In this document: piece by piece, positions 10,600 through 24,335 of the stretch
Numbering within the stretch: the stretch's first letter is position 1
How the letters are laid out: each line of letters opens with the position of its first letter
Source of the DNA: Crocodylus rhombifer
Taxonomy: Eukaryota > Chordata > Crocodylia > Crocodylidae
Direction of reading: 5' to 3'
Length of the DNA stretch: 64,000 nucleotides
Assembly: GCA_038503035.1 (NCBI GenBank)
Contig: JAVSML010024243.1
Coordinates: forward strand, 500,647-564,646
Notes under the pieces: model-generated
What the model was told of the DNA's origin: nothing
Databases searched by the model: none
Seen by the model: the letters and a program-made list of their open reading frames with translations, nothing else
Translations under genes and position numbers: made by a program

Positions 10600-12779
10600 T
10601 GGTGCGTCAGTGGGGGTTGTCGGTAGAGTATGCTTGAGAACATCCCTCCCTGAGAATTGCAGGGACATTGGGGAGACATAGCCTTAGGCTCCTGCTTCTG
10701 GCTATGGACAAACACACAGTTTAGCCTCTTTAAGTGGGAAAGGTATGCTGCTCAGGACTTCACTGCTGTTGCAACCAAACTGTTACATGTGCATGATCCT
10801 GTAGCAATACAAGTTATCTATGTTGCCCCAGCGTTTACCTTGAAAGCAGTAGTTTTGCCACACCTGCGTCCTTACAAGCAGTCAGGCACTATATTTAAAT
10901 GAGAACTCACACTGGAGTCATTGAGACCACAGGAGTGGCTGCTCACACACATAAGTTAAGATTGTGTCGTGTATCCCTTATCCTTTGTATTGCTTCACAC
11001 TAGTATGTATTGGTACTTCCCTGATTACTGTGATTTCCTCTTTTATTGTAAATATTTTTCAGGACTCTTTCCTAGTATAGGGACCAGAATATATCTTTTA
11101 TGTGTACACAACTAGGCATACAATAAACATATGTATATTTATTATTTATGCCGCTGCAAGGTTACTTCCATATTTAAACTAAATATTTGTAGCATCTTCA
11201 GTCAGGTGTTCTATTTGAAGAGTTTAAGTAATTATAAACCAGTGTTCAAAAGACTAATAATATCACAAAGCAGCTGGTTTTTTTCAAATGGAAACCATTG
11301 AGATGATAAAAGGCTTCTGAACCACCTGCATTAGGTCTTACCATTTAGAAATCAGTTATGCAAATCCTCCTCCAACTTTGGACCTGGAAGCACTAAATTA
11401 AAGTTTTCCAGTAGAATATATACGTATTGTAGACCACATGCGACCAAATAAGTCATGCACAACAGAAGGTAGAAAAAAAAGATTTTTCCAGATTCATGGC
11501 CAAGAGAGCTGACTGCACAAAGCAAGTTAATCACCCCCAGCCAATTCACTGGCTGTCAGAAAAAAGCTACAGTATTAACCCTTTCACAGCCACTGCCAAA
11601 CTGGAAGCAACTTTTGGCTGAGAGGATTAAAAATGAACGCTGTTCCTTCTGCTTGCTGGTTTGGGGAGAAGGGGTACCTGTTCAAGTGTCTCCATGTTTC
11701 TATTCCTGCATGCTTCTATTCTGGTGAAGAAAACCAGCTTCCCCACTTAAGATACACACCCCAATTTTGGGAGTGCTGATTTTTCAGGGGATAGTATATG
11801 TGGTATTCAGGTGAATACAGTCATAATCAAATGGTGATATCAGTGTTTAATGCAATCTATTGTATTATGCAGATGAATATGATATACCTCATATTTTTTC
11901 ACTTGTATCTGGGATGTGTTTTTCTGTGTAGTCACTTAGAACAAATAAGTCTGACACAGGTTTGTTTCTTTCAGTATCTGAGTCATAATTGATCATGTCC
12001 TGTAGAGCTGGGACTATAACACAGTCTCCCCTCTTCCACATATTTTAGATTAGTCTTTCAGCTGCAAGTGATCTAAATAAAAGTCTGAACATGGAATCTA
12101 CTTCATATGTAATCAAATAGTGTACATTTGCATACGTGAAAAAAATTAAAACCATAAATAATTTTTATGCCTTGTGCACCTATGTGGAATCCCTCACTCA
12201 GTACAACTCAATTTGCTAATGTAATACAAATAATAAATAATAAAGTTCCCATTATACTGCAATCCTATAAATGGTTAGTTGTTCTTTTGAAAAAGTAACA
12301 TCACTCTGTGACAGCCTTACAAGAATCCGCCCACAAAACTCGCAGCACAGTCAATAGGAGATCTACATACACAGCAGCTAGAAATGGCTAGTCTGGTGTG
12401 ATTTCTTTGTGGTCTCTTGAGTACATTGTATAGAACTGTTTCCACAGAAATGTGACTAGTACATATTCTCCCTTTTTCTATTGGGGCAATCACTAATGTA
12501 GCTACATAAGTAATATCCGAGTTAGGGATTAATGTATATTAAGGCATTTCAAATCCACTCAAACTCAGTCACTTCACATGCACATTGTATCTGGTAGAAG
12601 GTGCTTGTCCATATCTGAAGTGGATGCAGAACGCGGTGTTCAACTTATTGTCTTAGCTTATGGTATTTAGTGACACTACATAGCTCTTGAATAAAAGAGG
12701 TGATAAGATTCCACCTGTCTACCCTGTAACTTCTATTCAAAAGAACAACCTATTCTTATTACAGGACCATCCAACTGGT
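10600..12779. other. Unassigned sequence, mostly AT-rich
   Basis: I see no gene or repeat that I can name. Short ORFs (11352-11549, 11798-11992) have no motif support. Confidence 0.35.
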
Positions 12780-13350
12780 AGCCTCTTGTGAGAGTTTGGC
12801 CAGGACATAGGTGGCTGGGCCTGTGGCAAACCACTAGAAATGGCCTGAAGGTCAGCAGGGTGAGGAAACATGTTGCCAGAGCATCAGGTTGGGGCCTGGA
12901 TTGACATACAAAGTTCCAGGGGAGCCAAGAGTGGAGATCTGAGTGATGTTGTCTGAGCCATAAGCTGAGGTCAGGAACCAGGAGTCAAGAGAACTGGTGC
13001 CAAGTTCCAAGGAAGAGTCAAGGTCAGGGTCAAGGAAGCCAAGCCAGGTGAGGATGCTGGGGCAATTGGAGAGCAGGGCCAGTGCTGAGGTTCAGGGGAG
13101 ATTGAAGATGGGGGTCGGGGAAAGCCAAAGCTGAGTCAGGAGAACCAGAGAGCAGCAAATGTGAGGCTTGCCAAGACAGCCTGAGGCTGTGTGAAGGTGT
13201 GCTTATAAAAGTGAGTGGCACTTTCAGCAACCAATCCAGTTAGAGAAACTGGTAAAGTCACATTAGCAAGAGATATGGGGCAGGTGTGGCAACTCATGCT
13301 TGACCCAGCGAGGTATGCCTGATTAGAGGTCCTGACCCCCATAAACTAGA
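12780..13350. repeat. Degenerate ggtcagg/gagtcaag-rich repeat
   Basis: The block is built from loosely repeated ccaagagt, gaggtcagg, gagtcaag and aggaagcca motifs. It resembles the interior of the hAT-like element at 54660-55000, which uses similar agtccaag/ccagagt words. No clear termini were found here, so its class is unknown. Confidence 0.4.
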
Positions 13351-13379
13351 GGTTAACCCGCAGCCCCTGTACTCCCATT

Positions 13380-13840
13380 CAGCTGCTGCTCTCGCTGTCA
13401 CTCAAGCTGCAACAGCTGGGGTCTTTGTGCTATTCCTCCCTTCTCTGGCTCCTATTTCCTGGCCTCGCTGTGGGGAACAAAGTGGGACAGTGTGGTGCAG
13501 AATAGCCCAGCCTGTAGTGCCAGAGGAGCCCGCAACTGGAGAGCTGGTGTGCCCGAATGTCACAGTGCAGTGACGAGTGCCTGCATGGCACAATGCAGTG
13601 AGGCAGTACATGCATGGCATTGTGTTGTGGGGGGCACCCACATGGTATACTGCAGCAAAGAGGTGTCCACACAGCATGTGGCCACAGGGGCTCATGATCT
13701 GTATTGGTACAGCCCCTGCGGCATGCAGGCCCTCAGAACAAGTAACTTCTGGCCACTTAGATGTTGGGCAATGCTCTTATTACATCCATTAAGTCTTGTA
13801 GGTGGTTGAGCAGCAATTCCTGAATATGGATTGTTTTGTA
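13380..13840. other. GC-rich island with weak internal repetition
   Basis: Imperfect repeats of catggcacaatgcagtgagg and related words recur between about 13560 and 13690, suggesting a decayed minisatellite. Overlapping ORFs on both strands have no domain signature. I do not call a gene. Confidence 0.3.
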
Positions 13841-15270
13841 TATATATTCAAAGTGTTCTAAGTCCTTCATCAAAATTAACATGGATATTTGAACTCTGAA
13901 ACTGTTAAAAAATTAAATTTACTCTTTTTCCATCCTAAATCCCAACCTGATGCCCGATTAGATATTAAGTAAGATATTACTGGATTCTGCCTGCTAGCGC
14001 TCACTTTATGAGCTTGTTCAGAATGGAAATTGAGATTAAGTCGTTTTCAAAATCAACAATTCATTTTTTGAGAAAGCTTCTGACTACAGCTTAATGACAG
14101 CTTTCTTAATTGTAGAGCAGCCTTGCAAATGGAAAACTGAGGACAGAAACCCAACTACTTTAGAGAGGGACTTTGATCAATCTATAAAAGGGATGGTATG
14201 TAATGATTTACAATAATGTTACCCAATGAGCCCAGAGGTCTCTTCCAATCCCAGCTTTCTGAGTGCCCAAGCCAAGAATGTATATAATTTTTTCATGGTG
14301 CTTTGTGGGTTAGTCTATATTTGGTTAGGATTGGTATGGTTGAATCCTTCATTTACTCTAGCTAAAACTCCAGCTAAACTCTCTTACATAGATATATTCT
14401 ATATTTCCGCCAAATAGCCTGACGAGTTTAATAGGCCATAAAGATATTAAATGCATTCTGTTAAGTCCATTAAAAAATATGGTTCTATTTCCTTTGAATT
14501 CATTGAGTGCAGAATGTGCCCCCATTATTTCCAGTAGCCAGAAACAGAATTTTGACCAAGTTGGAGTCTTACCTAAGTCAACTGAAAAAATCCTTTTGTT
14601 TTCAGTGTGTTTTGGTTCAAGCCTTTTCTGCCAATGAAAGTAAAGATGTCAGCATTTTATCAGGAACATTTTTAAACTTTAAAGATTTTTTATGGTGTGA
14701 ATTCTGCATGTAGAGTATACTGCCCAAACACAATTCATTACATATTATTCTTTCAGCTACCCAACAGCAGAATGTACTCTAAGCTGTAAAAATGGAGACC
14801 AACTGAAAGCTGTTTATTGCTCCTTAAGGCTTTCTTGTGGCATGCACAAACCACACACAGCCCAGGAAGCATTAATAAACTGTGGTGACCACAGTCAGCC
14901 CGCCTCTACTGAACCTGCAATCAGTGTCAAACTAGAACATAGAAGTTAAAAAAGAGAAAGAGTTCATTTAGTGGGTGAAAGACAAGGAAAAGGCAACATA
15001 AGGGAGACTGGCTCTGGTGACTAATTCTAGAGCACAGAAGACCTCTGGGATCATGCAACTCATCATGCTTGTGTTTTATTTTGTTTTGAATTCATAAAGG
15101 ATATTTTGGCGTAACAGGGCTGTTCTGTATCTGGTGGTCAGGCATGACCGAAGTGATAATCCACTGCATCACAGGCTTATAGTTTCAGTGGCTAATCTTA
15201 GGAATGATGGACTTCTGCGACCTGACACACTCCTACACATGCAAAGAAAGGAAACATAACTGTACCCTGA
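13841..15270. other. Unassigned AT-rich sequence
   Basis: No recognisable feature was found. Confidence 0.3.
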
Positions 15271-15274
15271 GATG

Positions 15275-15350
15275 AGGACTAAAGGACTGGAAGGGATCCC
15301 TAGGATTATATCATCCAGTTACTCGTCATCACTAACACATTCTGAGCCAT
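15275..15350 (-). mobile_element. Possible CR1 3' UTR tip, diverged
   Basis: The plus-strand text aaggactggaagggatccc followed by atatcatccagtta matches the minus-strand CR1 3' UTR pattern (ggctggaagggacc ... atcatctagtcc) with many changes. It may belong with the old LINE fragment at 15585-16340. Confidence 0.45.
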
Positions 15351-15584
15351 TTCAAAGAGAAAATGTTGCAGAAGGGCAGCAGTCATTTTATTCAAATTGT
15401 TACATATGGACAAGCTGGGGGGCAACACAAATGTAGCAAAGCTGCTCTGACTTTAACAATGAATAAAGCAGTGTTGAAGTTGGAGCAGTTTTACATTTAT
15501 TTTGTTCCTGGCTCCAAATGGATATGTCCATATAAACAGGCAGTCACACCACACAATCCTATTTGTAATTTTATCAAGATCTAT

Positions 15585-16340
15585 TTAAACCCCACTTTTT
15601 TTTGCCCCTACTACTCCTGTTGGAATGCTGTTCCAAAACCTCATTGCTCTAATAGATGGAAACCTTCTAATTTCCCACTCAGATTTATTAATCAGCGGTT
15701 CATAACCATTTATTCTTGTATCTAAGTTCTCAGCCTCATACTTCACTTTCACACCTGTTAATAACTCCCCGATGTAGTTATATACAGCAGTTCCTTTACA
15801 GCCTTCAGTTTGGTAGACTAAACCAACCAAATTCCTCTGATAAGATATGCTTTTCATGACCCTGATCATCCTAAGAGCTCTTCCTTGCAACTTTTCCAGT
15901 TTAAATTTATCTTTCTTGAACATAGGCAGACAGAACTGCCCACAGTATTCCAGTATTCATGAAAGACTTGATCCATTCTTCATATTTGGGCCTAGGTCAC
16001 TAGTGAAAATATTAAATAAGATAAATCTAAGACCAATCTCTGAGAAAGTCCACTAGTAATCTCCCCCCAGATAATTCCTCTTCAGCACAGCCCATATCAT
16101 ATCCAGTAGCCAACTGCTTTTTTGCATTGCAGTTCTTGTACTGACCCCTGTCTTCTCTATCTTAATTTACTTCCTATATTGTATTAGGTTGTTCAAGTTG
16201 TTCTTGAAGTCCAGAGAGATTTAAACCACTACATTCCCTTACATTAAAAATATTCATTATATCAAAGTATCATAACAACCTGTCATAATCAACCTGTTAA
16301 ACCCATATTGCATTTTACACCATTTTCTTTTATGTCTTTG
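15585..16340 (-). mobile_element. Ancient CR1-family LINE fragment
   Basis: On the minus strand, 15923-15585 encodes a decayed RT C-terminal region: KLEKLQGRALRMIRVMKSI, then FWNSIPTGVVGAKKSGV, matching the LEKVQRRATRMI ... WNSLPxEVV pattern of CR1 proteins. Further 5' (15930-16340) the plus-strand text resembles the reverse complement of older CR1 RT sequence, with frame breaks. It is far more diverged than the 6771 and 8838 copies and so likely a much older insertion. Confidence 0.7.
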
Positions 16341-16764
16341 ATTTTTCACCCTCAGAATTTGCGTATTATACCTTGGGTAATTTATAAACTTTCTGTAGCA
16401 CAGAAAGCAAAATTTCAGCAGGTTTCTAGTACTCGTAGTATATCACAAATATAGGAGAAGATGGTAGTATATCACGGATCTGTTGTTATTATGGAAAGCA
16501 CAAGTATTTTGGTAATGACTCCAACTAAGCCTTTTGAATGCTGACCAAAAATTATTTTTATGAGTTAGAGCTGACAACATAAAAAGTAACAGAGAAGCAT
16601 AGCTCCAGACAGTACTTAAACACTGTGAAATCTAATGAGTGACAAATGTGCTTCACCCATATCTTGTGTGCTTTATTTATAGAATTTAATTTACACCTTC
16701 CTTTCTTGTTGTCTATACAGTGTTTTGGAAGAGTGCAGTTTCAAACGACCAAGATGTAAATCAC

Positions 16765-16885
16765 AAAAAATAAGAAATAAGGGTTTATTGTCATATCTTT
16801 TATTGGACCAAGATCTAATAAAAGATGTCACAAAAATCTCTCACTTCGTGTACATTCCTAGACCATCATGGCTAAACAATACACT
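16765..16885. repeat. Old interspersed repeat related to the foldback family
   Basis: The words tcatatcttttattggacc and aataaaagatgtcac are nearly reverse complements across a short spacer. They are followed by tagaccatcatggcta, the outer edge seen in the 447-775 and 40876-41560 repeats. This is a diverged copy or a related older family. Confidence 0.5.
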
Positions 16886-16899
16886 GGCCTTATCGAAAA

Positions 16900-18399
16900 T
16901 GAAAATATTCATGCTATATAAGGCTTATTTTTCCAATTACACTAGTTTTATAAAGCTCAGTGTTATGAAAAGTAAACATTGCAGATAGTGGCTAGTTTTC
17001 AGTTTGAATTATCTGAACTAGTTAACAGTTAATTTATCTTAAGGTATCAGTGTTTCTAGTCAAAGCTGGTGACAACTTTTCAGGATTCTCCCTAAAATTA
17101 AGGAAGTTTTGCTTAGAGATTGGAGATGAAACAGAATTTGAAATGACGACTTAATTTTTCTTATCTCTAATATCCTGAATACATCTGTACCTAAAGAGAA
17201 TAACAAATTTGAGAAGATAGAGGAAGTATGACAAAAGTCCCATTGAGTGAGTGTACTGCCTTTTAGCTTAATCAGATTGGATTTGGTTGGAATATTATCT
17301 AAACAGAATATTTTCAGTAGACATGCTGACAAACCTTTAAAAACAGAACTTTTAGCACCCACTGGAATGCTATAAAGCTGTCTCCCCAAATCTGATTTTC
17401 TGAACTATTTATACTTTGCACTGACAAATTGTTGGAATACTTGGGACTATAAAGATATGCATGTGTTGAAAATCAGGCAGATTGTAACAGCCATATCTCT
17501 CCAAACATAGAAGAAATGGCACTCTGACTACAAAAGGATAGTTAAGGAAAACGAACAAGTAAACTGTTGTTCACTGCAACATGTGTACCCTTCTATTTTA
17601 TATTTTTTCATTGTATGTGTAAGTTATTGTGTGATGAATATAGTAACAAACTGAAGCACTTTCAGGTAAAGTGTATTTACTATGTGTTGTAGTCAACTTC
17701 TTGTTTGCTCTTCCCACTAATTTATCTGCACTGGAGTCTCTTCGACTATTCTAGATGGTTAAGTAGCTTATCTGCACTGGGCTCTATGTTACTTTTCCCA
17801 GCCCCTAAGTAGCTTCATACTCTTATGATACAGACGTGTGGTGATGAGATGAAAGGATATGCTGGCTGCTCTCTGCCTTCCCACTGCACTTAAAATAAAT
17901 TTTAAGGACCAGAATGCTGCCCTTTACATAAAAATTGTATATTCAAATAGTGGGGAAGATTTTGGGAAGACGTTTAGTCTGAGATCAAAGACAATATCCT
18001 GGAGGAAGAAGATAAAAACCAAGTGATGGTGATACTAATACAGGGGAGAAGCCCTGAATATGTAGTTGAGATTTTCACTAGATTACCAGCAAATTTAATA
18101 TGCTAAAATTGCCATGCCAGAAGGCAAACTGAAGAATGTGAAAAGAAAGACAATTTCAGGGCTTTAAAGAAAATTCAATAATAAAGTTTAGAGGATATGT
18201 GAGAACTGAATAGAGGACTGAAAATCCATACATTTGATGAAGAAACTGTAGGAGGGAATTGTGCATTTAATTAGAAGATGGTTGAAGCTGAAAGAATAAC
18301 ATAGAAAAATTTGCCAAATGAAATAGCAATAGACCCTGCAAGAACAAAGGACAAGTATCCAGTGTTATATTTATACATATAGGGAATGTTACATTTAAA
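16900..18399. other. Unassigned AT-rich sequence
   Basis: No supported gene or named repeat was found. Confidence 0.3.
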
Positions 18400-19060
18400 T
18401 CTGCCTAACTACAATTGAATCAATTTAAATACCCCTCATACAGGTGTTCGGAAGGTTTAAACCAGCCAAAAAAAATGGATCTAAGTTAGTTCAGCTCAGG
18501 AGATCACTAATTTAGACTGCAAAAGGGTTAACCCAAATCTAGCAAACGCCTGCAAGCATTCCCAATACAGCCTCACTCAGAGTTGGGAAAGACCCGCTAC
18601 TCTCCCCACCTCTCCCCACCCTGTGATATTCCTACTCTCCCCAACCCTGACTAGACTATTTTTAGCACTCCCCCCGCCCGCCCAAACAAAAAACAAAACC
18701 TTCCCCCTCAATTGAGCAACTCCATTTTGAAGACCAACCAACTCTCCCACATACCCGCAAGTCCCCCACAAATATACCAACCCTGCTTCAGATCTGCCAT
18801 CCCCACCCCTGATCTTGCCAGCCCTCCCTTCCACCTCAAATTACTTCAGACTGCCCACATTTCTCTTGACGGCAAAAGATGGATGCATACACCGCTCCCG
18901 GTCTAGGTTTGGGCATTTTAATGTAAGCTGTATAAACTTGGTCCAGGTGCGGTGAACACTTGTTCGCACCCATAGGCTTCCCAAACAATGCTGAACCTTC
19001 TTCTTGACATTAGGCTCCAGATCAGGTAACTTGTGGATCATAAGGGCAGTAATAGTGTGC
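18400..19060. mobile_element. Possible relative of the 60990-62378 element
   Basis: The text ggaaggtttaaaccagcc followed by aaaaaatggatctaagttag resembles ggaaggttaaatcagtc and aaaaaatggtcagtcc at 61721. Both are followed by a C-rich tract (here 18590-18840). Termini are not clear. It is probably a decayed copy of the same family. Confidence 0.35.
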
Positions 19061-19638
19061 TTTTATAACTACCAAAAACAGCAGGTAGTTGTACCCTACA
19101 GTGCATCAACTTCAGGAATAGATATTAACATTCTTTATATACCTTTGTGAATTCCAGTGTCTAATCTAGCAGAATAAGGTTCTAAAGTTCTCACATTTCC
19201 CAAAATTGCATGAATCTTACAGTTTGAGGAACCTGGCCTGAGTTTCAATTTTGTAAATTAAATGTTCCTGGTAGCAATTAAAATGTTGGTATTGGGGTTT
19301 TTTTTAAAGAATTTAGGTCCCAATGTTAAAGATGTTTAGGGATTGCTCCATTCAGCATAGAAAGCCCTAAAGACCAGGTTTTTTAGAATGGAGAAAGTAC
19401 CCGGGGAAATTTTCATAAGCAGAGTTAGGTGATTAGGTGCTTTTTAGAAAATCCCCATAGGCATTCTGTGCATGTTGAGCTCTTACATATTTTTCAGATT
19501 TAGTCCTTTAAACCATATGATGCCCCATTTTCATCTGTGACTTGGACATTTAAGAGCCTAATGAGACTCAAGGAGATATTTACATTACAATCATGTAGTA
19601 CAGCGATAACCCTAGAATTGGTGGAAATTAGTCCGCAC

Positions 19639-20170
19639 AGAGCATGTCTACATGTGCAAGAATGGCACCTATATAAACTGCAGAGCTTATTGTTCCAAAG
19701 TTAATTGTTCCTGGGCTTGCTTTTTGAACATGCACCCATGAGCAATTAACTCTGGAGCAATAAGCTCCACAGTTTGTTAAGGCGTATCATATGGAGGCCA
19801 GGAGGACTAGTCCTGGATGGTAGCAGGCTCCAGGGGCCAGCCTGCCCACCCAAGGCTGTTCCTCCTGGCTTAGTGTGCTCTGGAGGGGCTGGCTGGGGCA
19901 CAATGGAGCCCCAGTGTCGGGCTAGCCAGCAGGTAGCCCCTGCACTGAAGCACCTTCATGCCCCAGCCAGCCAAGCACTGTCTACACATTCACTGCTGCA
20001 GAGTTTTCTGTCTTGCTGCAGGGTAATACTTGTATTTACAAGTACTATCCTGGTAAAGACTAAATAAATATACTCAGGCCTAATTAGGCACACATCTGGA
20101 TGCTGAGACATTTACTTTTCAGTTAATTAGTCAACTGCGCCTTAAAAGTTTCTTGTAGATGCACCCACAG
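19639..20170. mobile_element. Likely non-autonomous DNA element with internal stem
   Basis: The ends read catgtctacatgtgcaag on the left and cttgtagatgcaccca on the right, the style shared with the 3727 and 24336 elements. Just inside the left end, about 19680-19712 pairs with 19741-19773 as a 33-bp stem with a few mismatches (gagcttattgttccaaag against tctggagcaataagctcc). No coding capacity is seen. Confidence 0.5.
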
Positions 20171-20823
20171 AACTCCATGTTGCTACAGCTGCACTGCTAC
20201 TGGTAACTGAGATAACCAGGTAAATGCTAGCTTGAGTATCTCTGTGCTACACAGCAGTCAGTGTACTAGCGCAATAACGTCTGCAATATGATAATGATGG
20301 GTGATCACTCACGAATGAGTCAGATTGTCTTCCAGGGATCTTTATAGTGAGTCCACAGGTGCCTCCATAGTCCAATTCTAGATCCACATGTCTTGTCATA
20401 GTGAAGACATGCATTTCCAGGAGGGATGGGCACTGTGTTGTTGCGCTGAATGCTCTGATGTTCTTTTTGCTTTTTCCTCTTTTTTCCTCTTTTCCTCTTC
20501 TGCCTGTCAATGAGCTGCAATGTAGATATATTTTAAGACTCCTAAAGGTGGCTTAGGCACATGAAAATGGGTCTTAATAGCCAAGCCATTTATGGCTTGC
20601 AATGCTGAGTATAGCAATGTCTCAAAACCTTTAAAAATATTAGCATTTTACCAGCAGCAGGCCTTAATTTTTGATCAAGAAATTCCTTATTGTTTTTCAT
20701 AGTACACTAATACTGTGATTATGTAAATGGAAAAAAATCTAACATTATATAAGTTCACAAATCACAGCTCTACTTTAAAGTTCTAATTTACCTACTACAT
20801 CAAACCACATTCCCATTTCTTTG

Positions 20824-20950
20824 CTTACCATTTAGTTTTCCCACCTGTAAAATGGGAATAATGATTCTAAACTCCTTTGTAAAGCATTTTACCAGTTGAT
20901 GATGATGAGCACTGTATAAGAAAGAGCAAATTAAATGTTATTTATTAGTT
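20824..20950 (+). repeat. MIR-like SINE 3' part
   Basis: The words gttttcccacctgtaaaatg, ggaataatgattctaa, gtaaagcatttt, then gagcactgtataag and a ttatttatta tail follow the order seen in MIR/CORE-SINE 3' ends. It is an old, diverged copy. Confidence 0.65.
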
Positions 20951-23780
20951 CAAAACAAGAATGCCACATATTTTGAATTTTATATTTAAAAGATGAAACT
21001 TTAGTCTACTATGTACTGACAAAACCATAGTGCCATTGCTCCTTCTTAAAGGGGAAACATTTATTGCAATACTAAATGGTTTCACCTTTACAGATTGTTT
21101 CATTATTTCTTCTAAATAATTTCAAAGCTTGTCCCTGTCTACACAGATCTTTCAGAATTCAACATGTTTATTACTAACTTATTTTGTTATATTTTTTATC
21201 ATGCATTACTCAGCATTAGGACACAATGAATCTTTCTAACAATATGCAAGAATCAACAAAAAACAATTCCTTCCCAGTGTAGTATGCCTTCTCATTATAG
21301 CTGTGTCAGCCCCTCTTCATTGTACGTTGCTTGTAGTGCTGGATTTGACAAATATGCATTATGTAATCATTGGTTTAGCTTAAATTGTAAAGAGGGAACT
21401 GCAAATGCAGTTTGTTCAAATAATTCCTCAACTGACAGGAAAAACAGCTGGAGTTATCGAAGGAAAAATATACTGCAATTATAAACTTACCTTAAAAACA
21501 ACTTTTGTTAATATGTGTGTGTATTTATGAAAAGAACAAAGTACAGATACATTTTGATATAAATCAGTTGTCTTTATAAGTTCTGTTTTCCCACATTATG
21601 ACTGTGAAAATGAATGGCAGGATAAAGACTTCATGTGCAAGAACGTTTTAAAATTGATTTTTACCATTTAAAAGATACTTACTTCACAAGAGCAACATTT
21701 TACCACCCAGAACAAAGCTTGAGCTAATCAGACCTTGTGGAGAGAGAGTCTTGAAGGTTGACAGGTAGGATGGAGCACTCCTGATCCACTGACAGGTTCG
21801 TATTCTACAACATAGGTCTTCAGCATATTCTGTTCCAATCAGTGAGATTCAAAAGCCACTTCTTTCTTTCTGCCCTTATTGAAGCTTGCTGTCCCAGTAG
21901 ATTGATATAACAGTGAATAAAATGACCTGCCCTACCACCTGGCTCCACGATGAGCCCAAACTCTTTAGGAAAAACATAGTCTCTTTTAATAAACAAGGGA
22001 TTCAAAATTATGTCTTTAGGGATATTCTGTCCCATCTTTAAGCACTTAAGCGTGGTGTATGACCCTAGCGGAGATGTAGAAGCTGGTGCCAGAGCTCCAT
22101 CACTCTCCGTCACATGGTGACCATTAAGAAAAGAGGAGAATGACACCTAATTGGGCAACTAATAACCAAAGCATGAAACGGCAGTGACACAGTTTTTTGA
22201 AGAAGGGTGGAAGACTGCTGTACCAAAACAAAGAGACAGATACTGATTTGCAGAGCTTCCAGATAAGGGAAAGGGAACATCATGAAACTAAAAGTCGGAG
22301 CAGAAATAGCATTTGAGGATAGGCAACAAAGAATAAGGAAAGAGATCAATGTGAATGGAGAATCAATAAGGGGAGACAAGTTCACATAAAAAAATAATAG
22401 CAAGATCAAGACATTAGAAAATGTAATTCTGTGAAAAAAGAAAAAACCAAATCTGAGAGTGTGATCAGCTGCATTAATGTATTGGAAAACTCATAGAGAA
22501 TACAACAGAGGAATAAATAAACCAAAGCCTCGCTAGAATCATAATCAGAACATACTTTTCCATTTTACAGACCGTAGGCCTTTTAAAAAAGATTGTTCAA
22601 GATTTACTGGCTTTTAGTTTGCTTCCAATTTTTTGAAAAATAATTATGGGTTCCTAGCATTTGGACTGCAGTGGTTATCCGCAGGGAAACAGGTGAGAAC
22701 TTCTGTTAGACCCAACACTACTTTGAACATTATATATTGCCTTCATTTGTTTTGGAAAAGATGATAGATATGTTTGCTGAATTCTTGGGACAATGTTAGT
22801 GGCCTCAGTTGTGGGAGCTTGGTGCCATTTGTTATGCAGGCGCGCACAACCTAGGGGGTTGTGTTTGATCTCCATCTGATGCTGGATGTCTAGGTAGCAA
22901 CAGTTGCCAAGAGTGCTTTCATTTGTTCCTGGCAAGATCTGTATTTGTCACTTCAGGGTTTTATTACCGCAGTGTGCTCTATATGTACCACACCTTGATA
23001 TTTTGGACAGATTTGTAGCAAATATAGAACCTTTTTATTTAATAATATATGCATGAAGACTGTATTACCCTGTGCTTGATAGTCTGCATTTGCTACAATT
23101 AAATTTTAAACTGAAGTTTAAATTGTTGATTTCCATGGGTTGTGCAGAACCTACCTTAGAAACTAGCTCCTTCCCTGTTCATGTAGGTGAAAGCTGGCTG
23201 CTTCAGAAGCACTGATGTATGCAGCCAGAAAATTCAGAGGAAGAATAACAAAGCAGCCATTAGATAATGGTGTGTAAATCTGCTTAGGTTCTCTCCAGTG
23301 GGATCCAATGGCAAATCCCTAGGAAATGAATCAAACTTAAATTAAGAAAGGGAAGAGAGGAAAAATACATACTAATGCTGATCCTAATGGAGACACTAAT
23401 TTACTATTGTCTTGAATTCCTTGTGTGGGTTTTGGATGGGTCTTCTCCTTGTAAAATTTATTGAAGCACTTTAGTGCCAAAAGAAATGTGACAGCATCTT
23501 TGGTTTTCTTGTCTTTGTCTTTATTTATATACTTTCTTTCTTTATATTTGGTAGAGTGTTTCATTTAGTTTTCATTGTTTCCTGTTGATTCACTTTGACT
23601 TTCTTTAAACATAATATTCTTAGTGGAATGGACAATAGCTGCCAATAATATTCTACCTATTAGGTATGAATTTATGTTTAGGTGCCTACGTGTAAATCTA
23701 TTCCACCCTGTTCAAGCCCTGAAAAATTAATTAATGCATTTACTTTTGTAATATACTGTCATCTTACCCTTACGATTAAG
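20951..23780. other. Unassigned AT-rich sequence
   Basis: No recognisable gene or repeat was found. ORFs at 21820-22146 and 22675-22935 lack motifs and conserved context. Confidence 0.3.
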
Positions 23781-23784
23781 AGCC

Positions 23785-24301
23785 CCTCTACATGTACATG
23801 GCAGGATCAGATCCCATTATGCCTTATTGCTGGTACAGGGGAGCCCCTTCAGCTGATTCAGGCTCTCAGGGGTCCCTGTAGCAGGGAGACCACAGCTGAT
23901 GCAGGCTTTGAGCCATGGGGATAAGTGAAGCACACATTAATGATGATGTCCCAACTGTGGGGGGGGGGGATGCCCCGTAAGTGGGAGATCACATCAACGG
24001 TGGTCCCCCAGACATGGGAGTACAGTGGGTGATCCTGTGACTGGGGGCCCTGTCAGTTGATGGGGCTCCCAGCCATGGGGTCTGGGAACCACCATCAAGT
24101 GGGAAATCCCAGGCTCAGGTTCACATTGGCCCTCTCACCTGGGAGCTCTGATCAGCTGACAGGGCTTCCAGCCACAGGGGTCCCTGGCCACATGTTCAGT
24201 TAATGGCATGATACGAAGCAGCAACAAAGTTATTCCACATATTTTGTGGAATAACTATGTAGCTTATTCCTCACTTTATCATGCCATTACTTGACTGAAC
24301 C
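23785..24301. mobile_element. Non-autonomous repeat with internal hairpin
   Basis: The 5' segment (ctctacatgtacatggcagg, then cattatgccttattgctgg) matches in reverse complement the end of the repeat at 38660-39375. The right part (24194-24301) is a large stem: gttcagttaatggcatgata against tatcatgccatta and gactgaac. A second hairpin inside it pairs agttattccacat with gtggaataact. The GC-rich middle shares gggctcccagccatgggg-type words with 38860-39000. It is non-coding. Confidence 0.55.
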
Positions 24302-24335
24302 TGTGGTTGGGAGACCACCTACGTACGGTCTGATT

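Noticed and set aside
12650..13350. hAT element like 54398-55187 at this site
   Set aside because: Interior words are similar, but I could not find matching terminal inverted repeats or a target duplication.
13402..13809. Overlapping ORFs of about 70-105 codons
   Set aside because: They arise in a GC-rich, weakly repetitive block; Cys/His residues come from repeated catggca/tgcatg words, not from a zinc-binding pattern.
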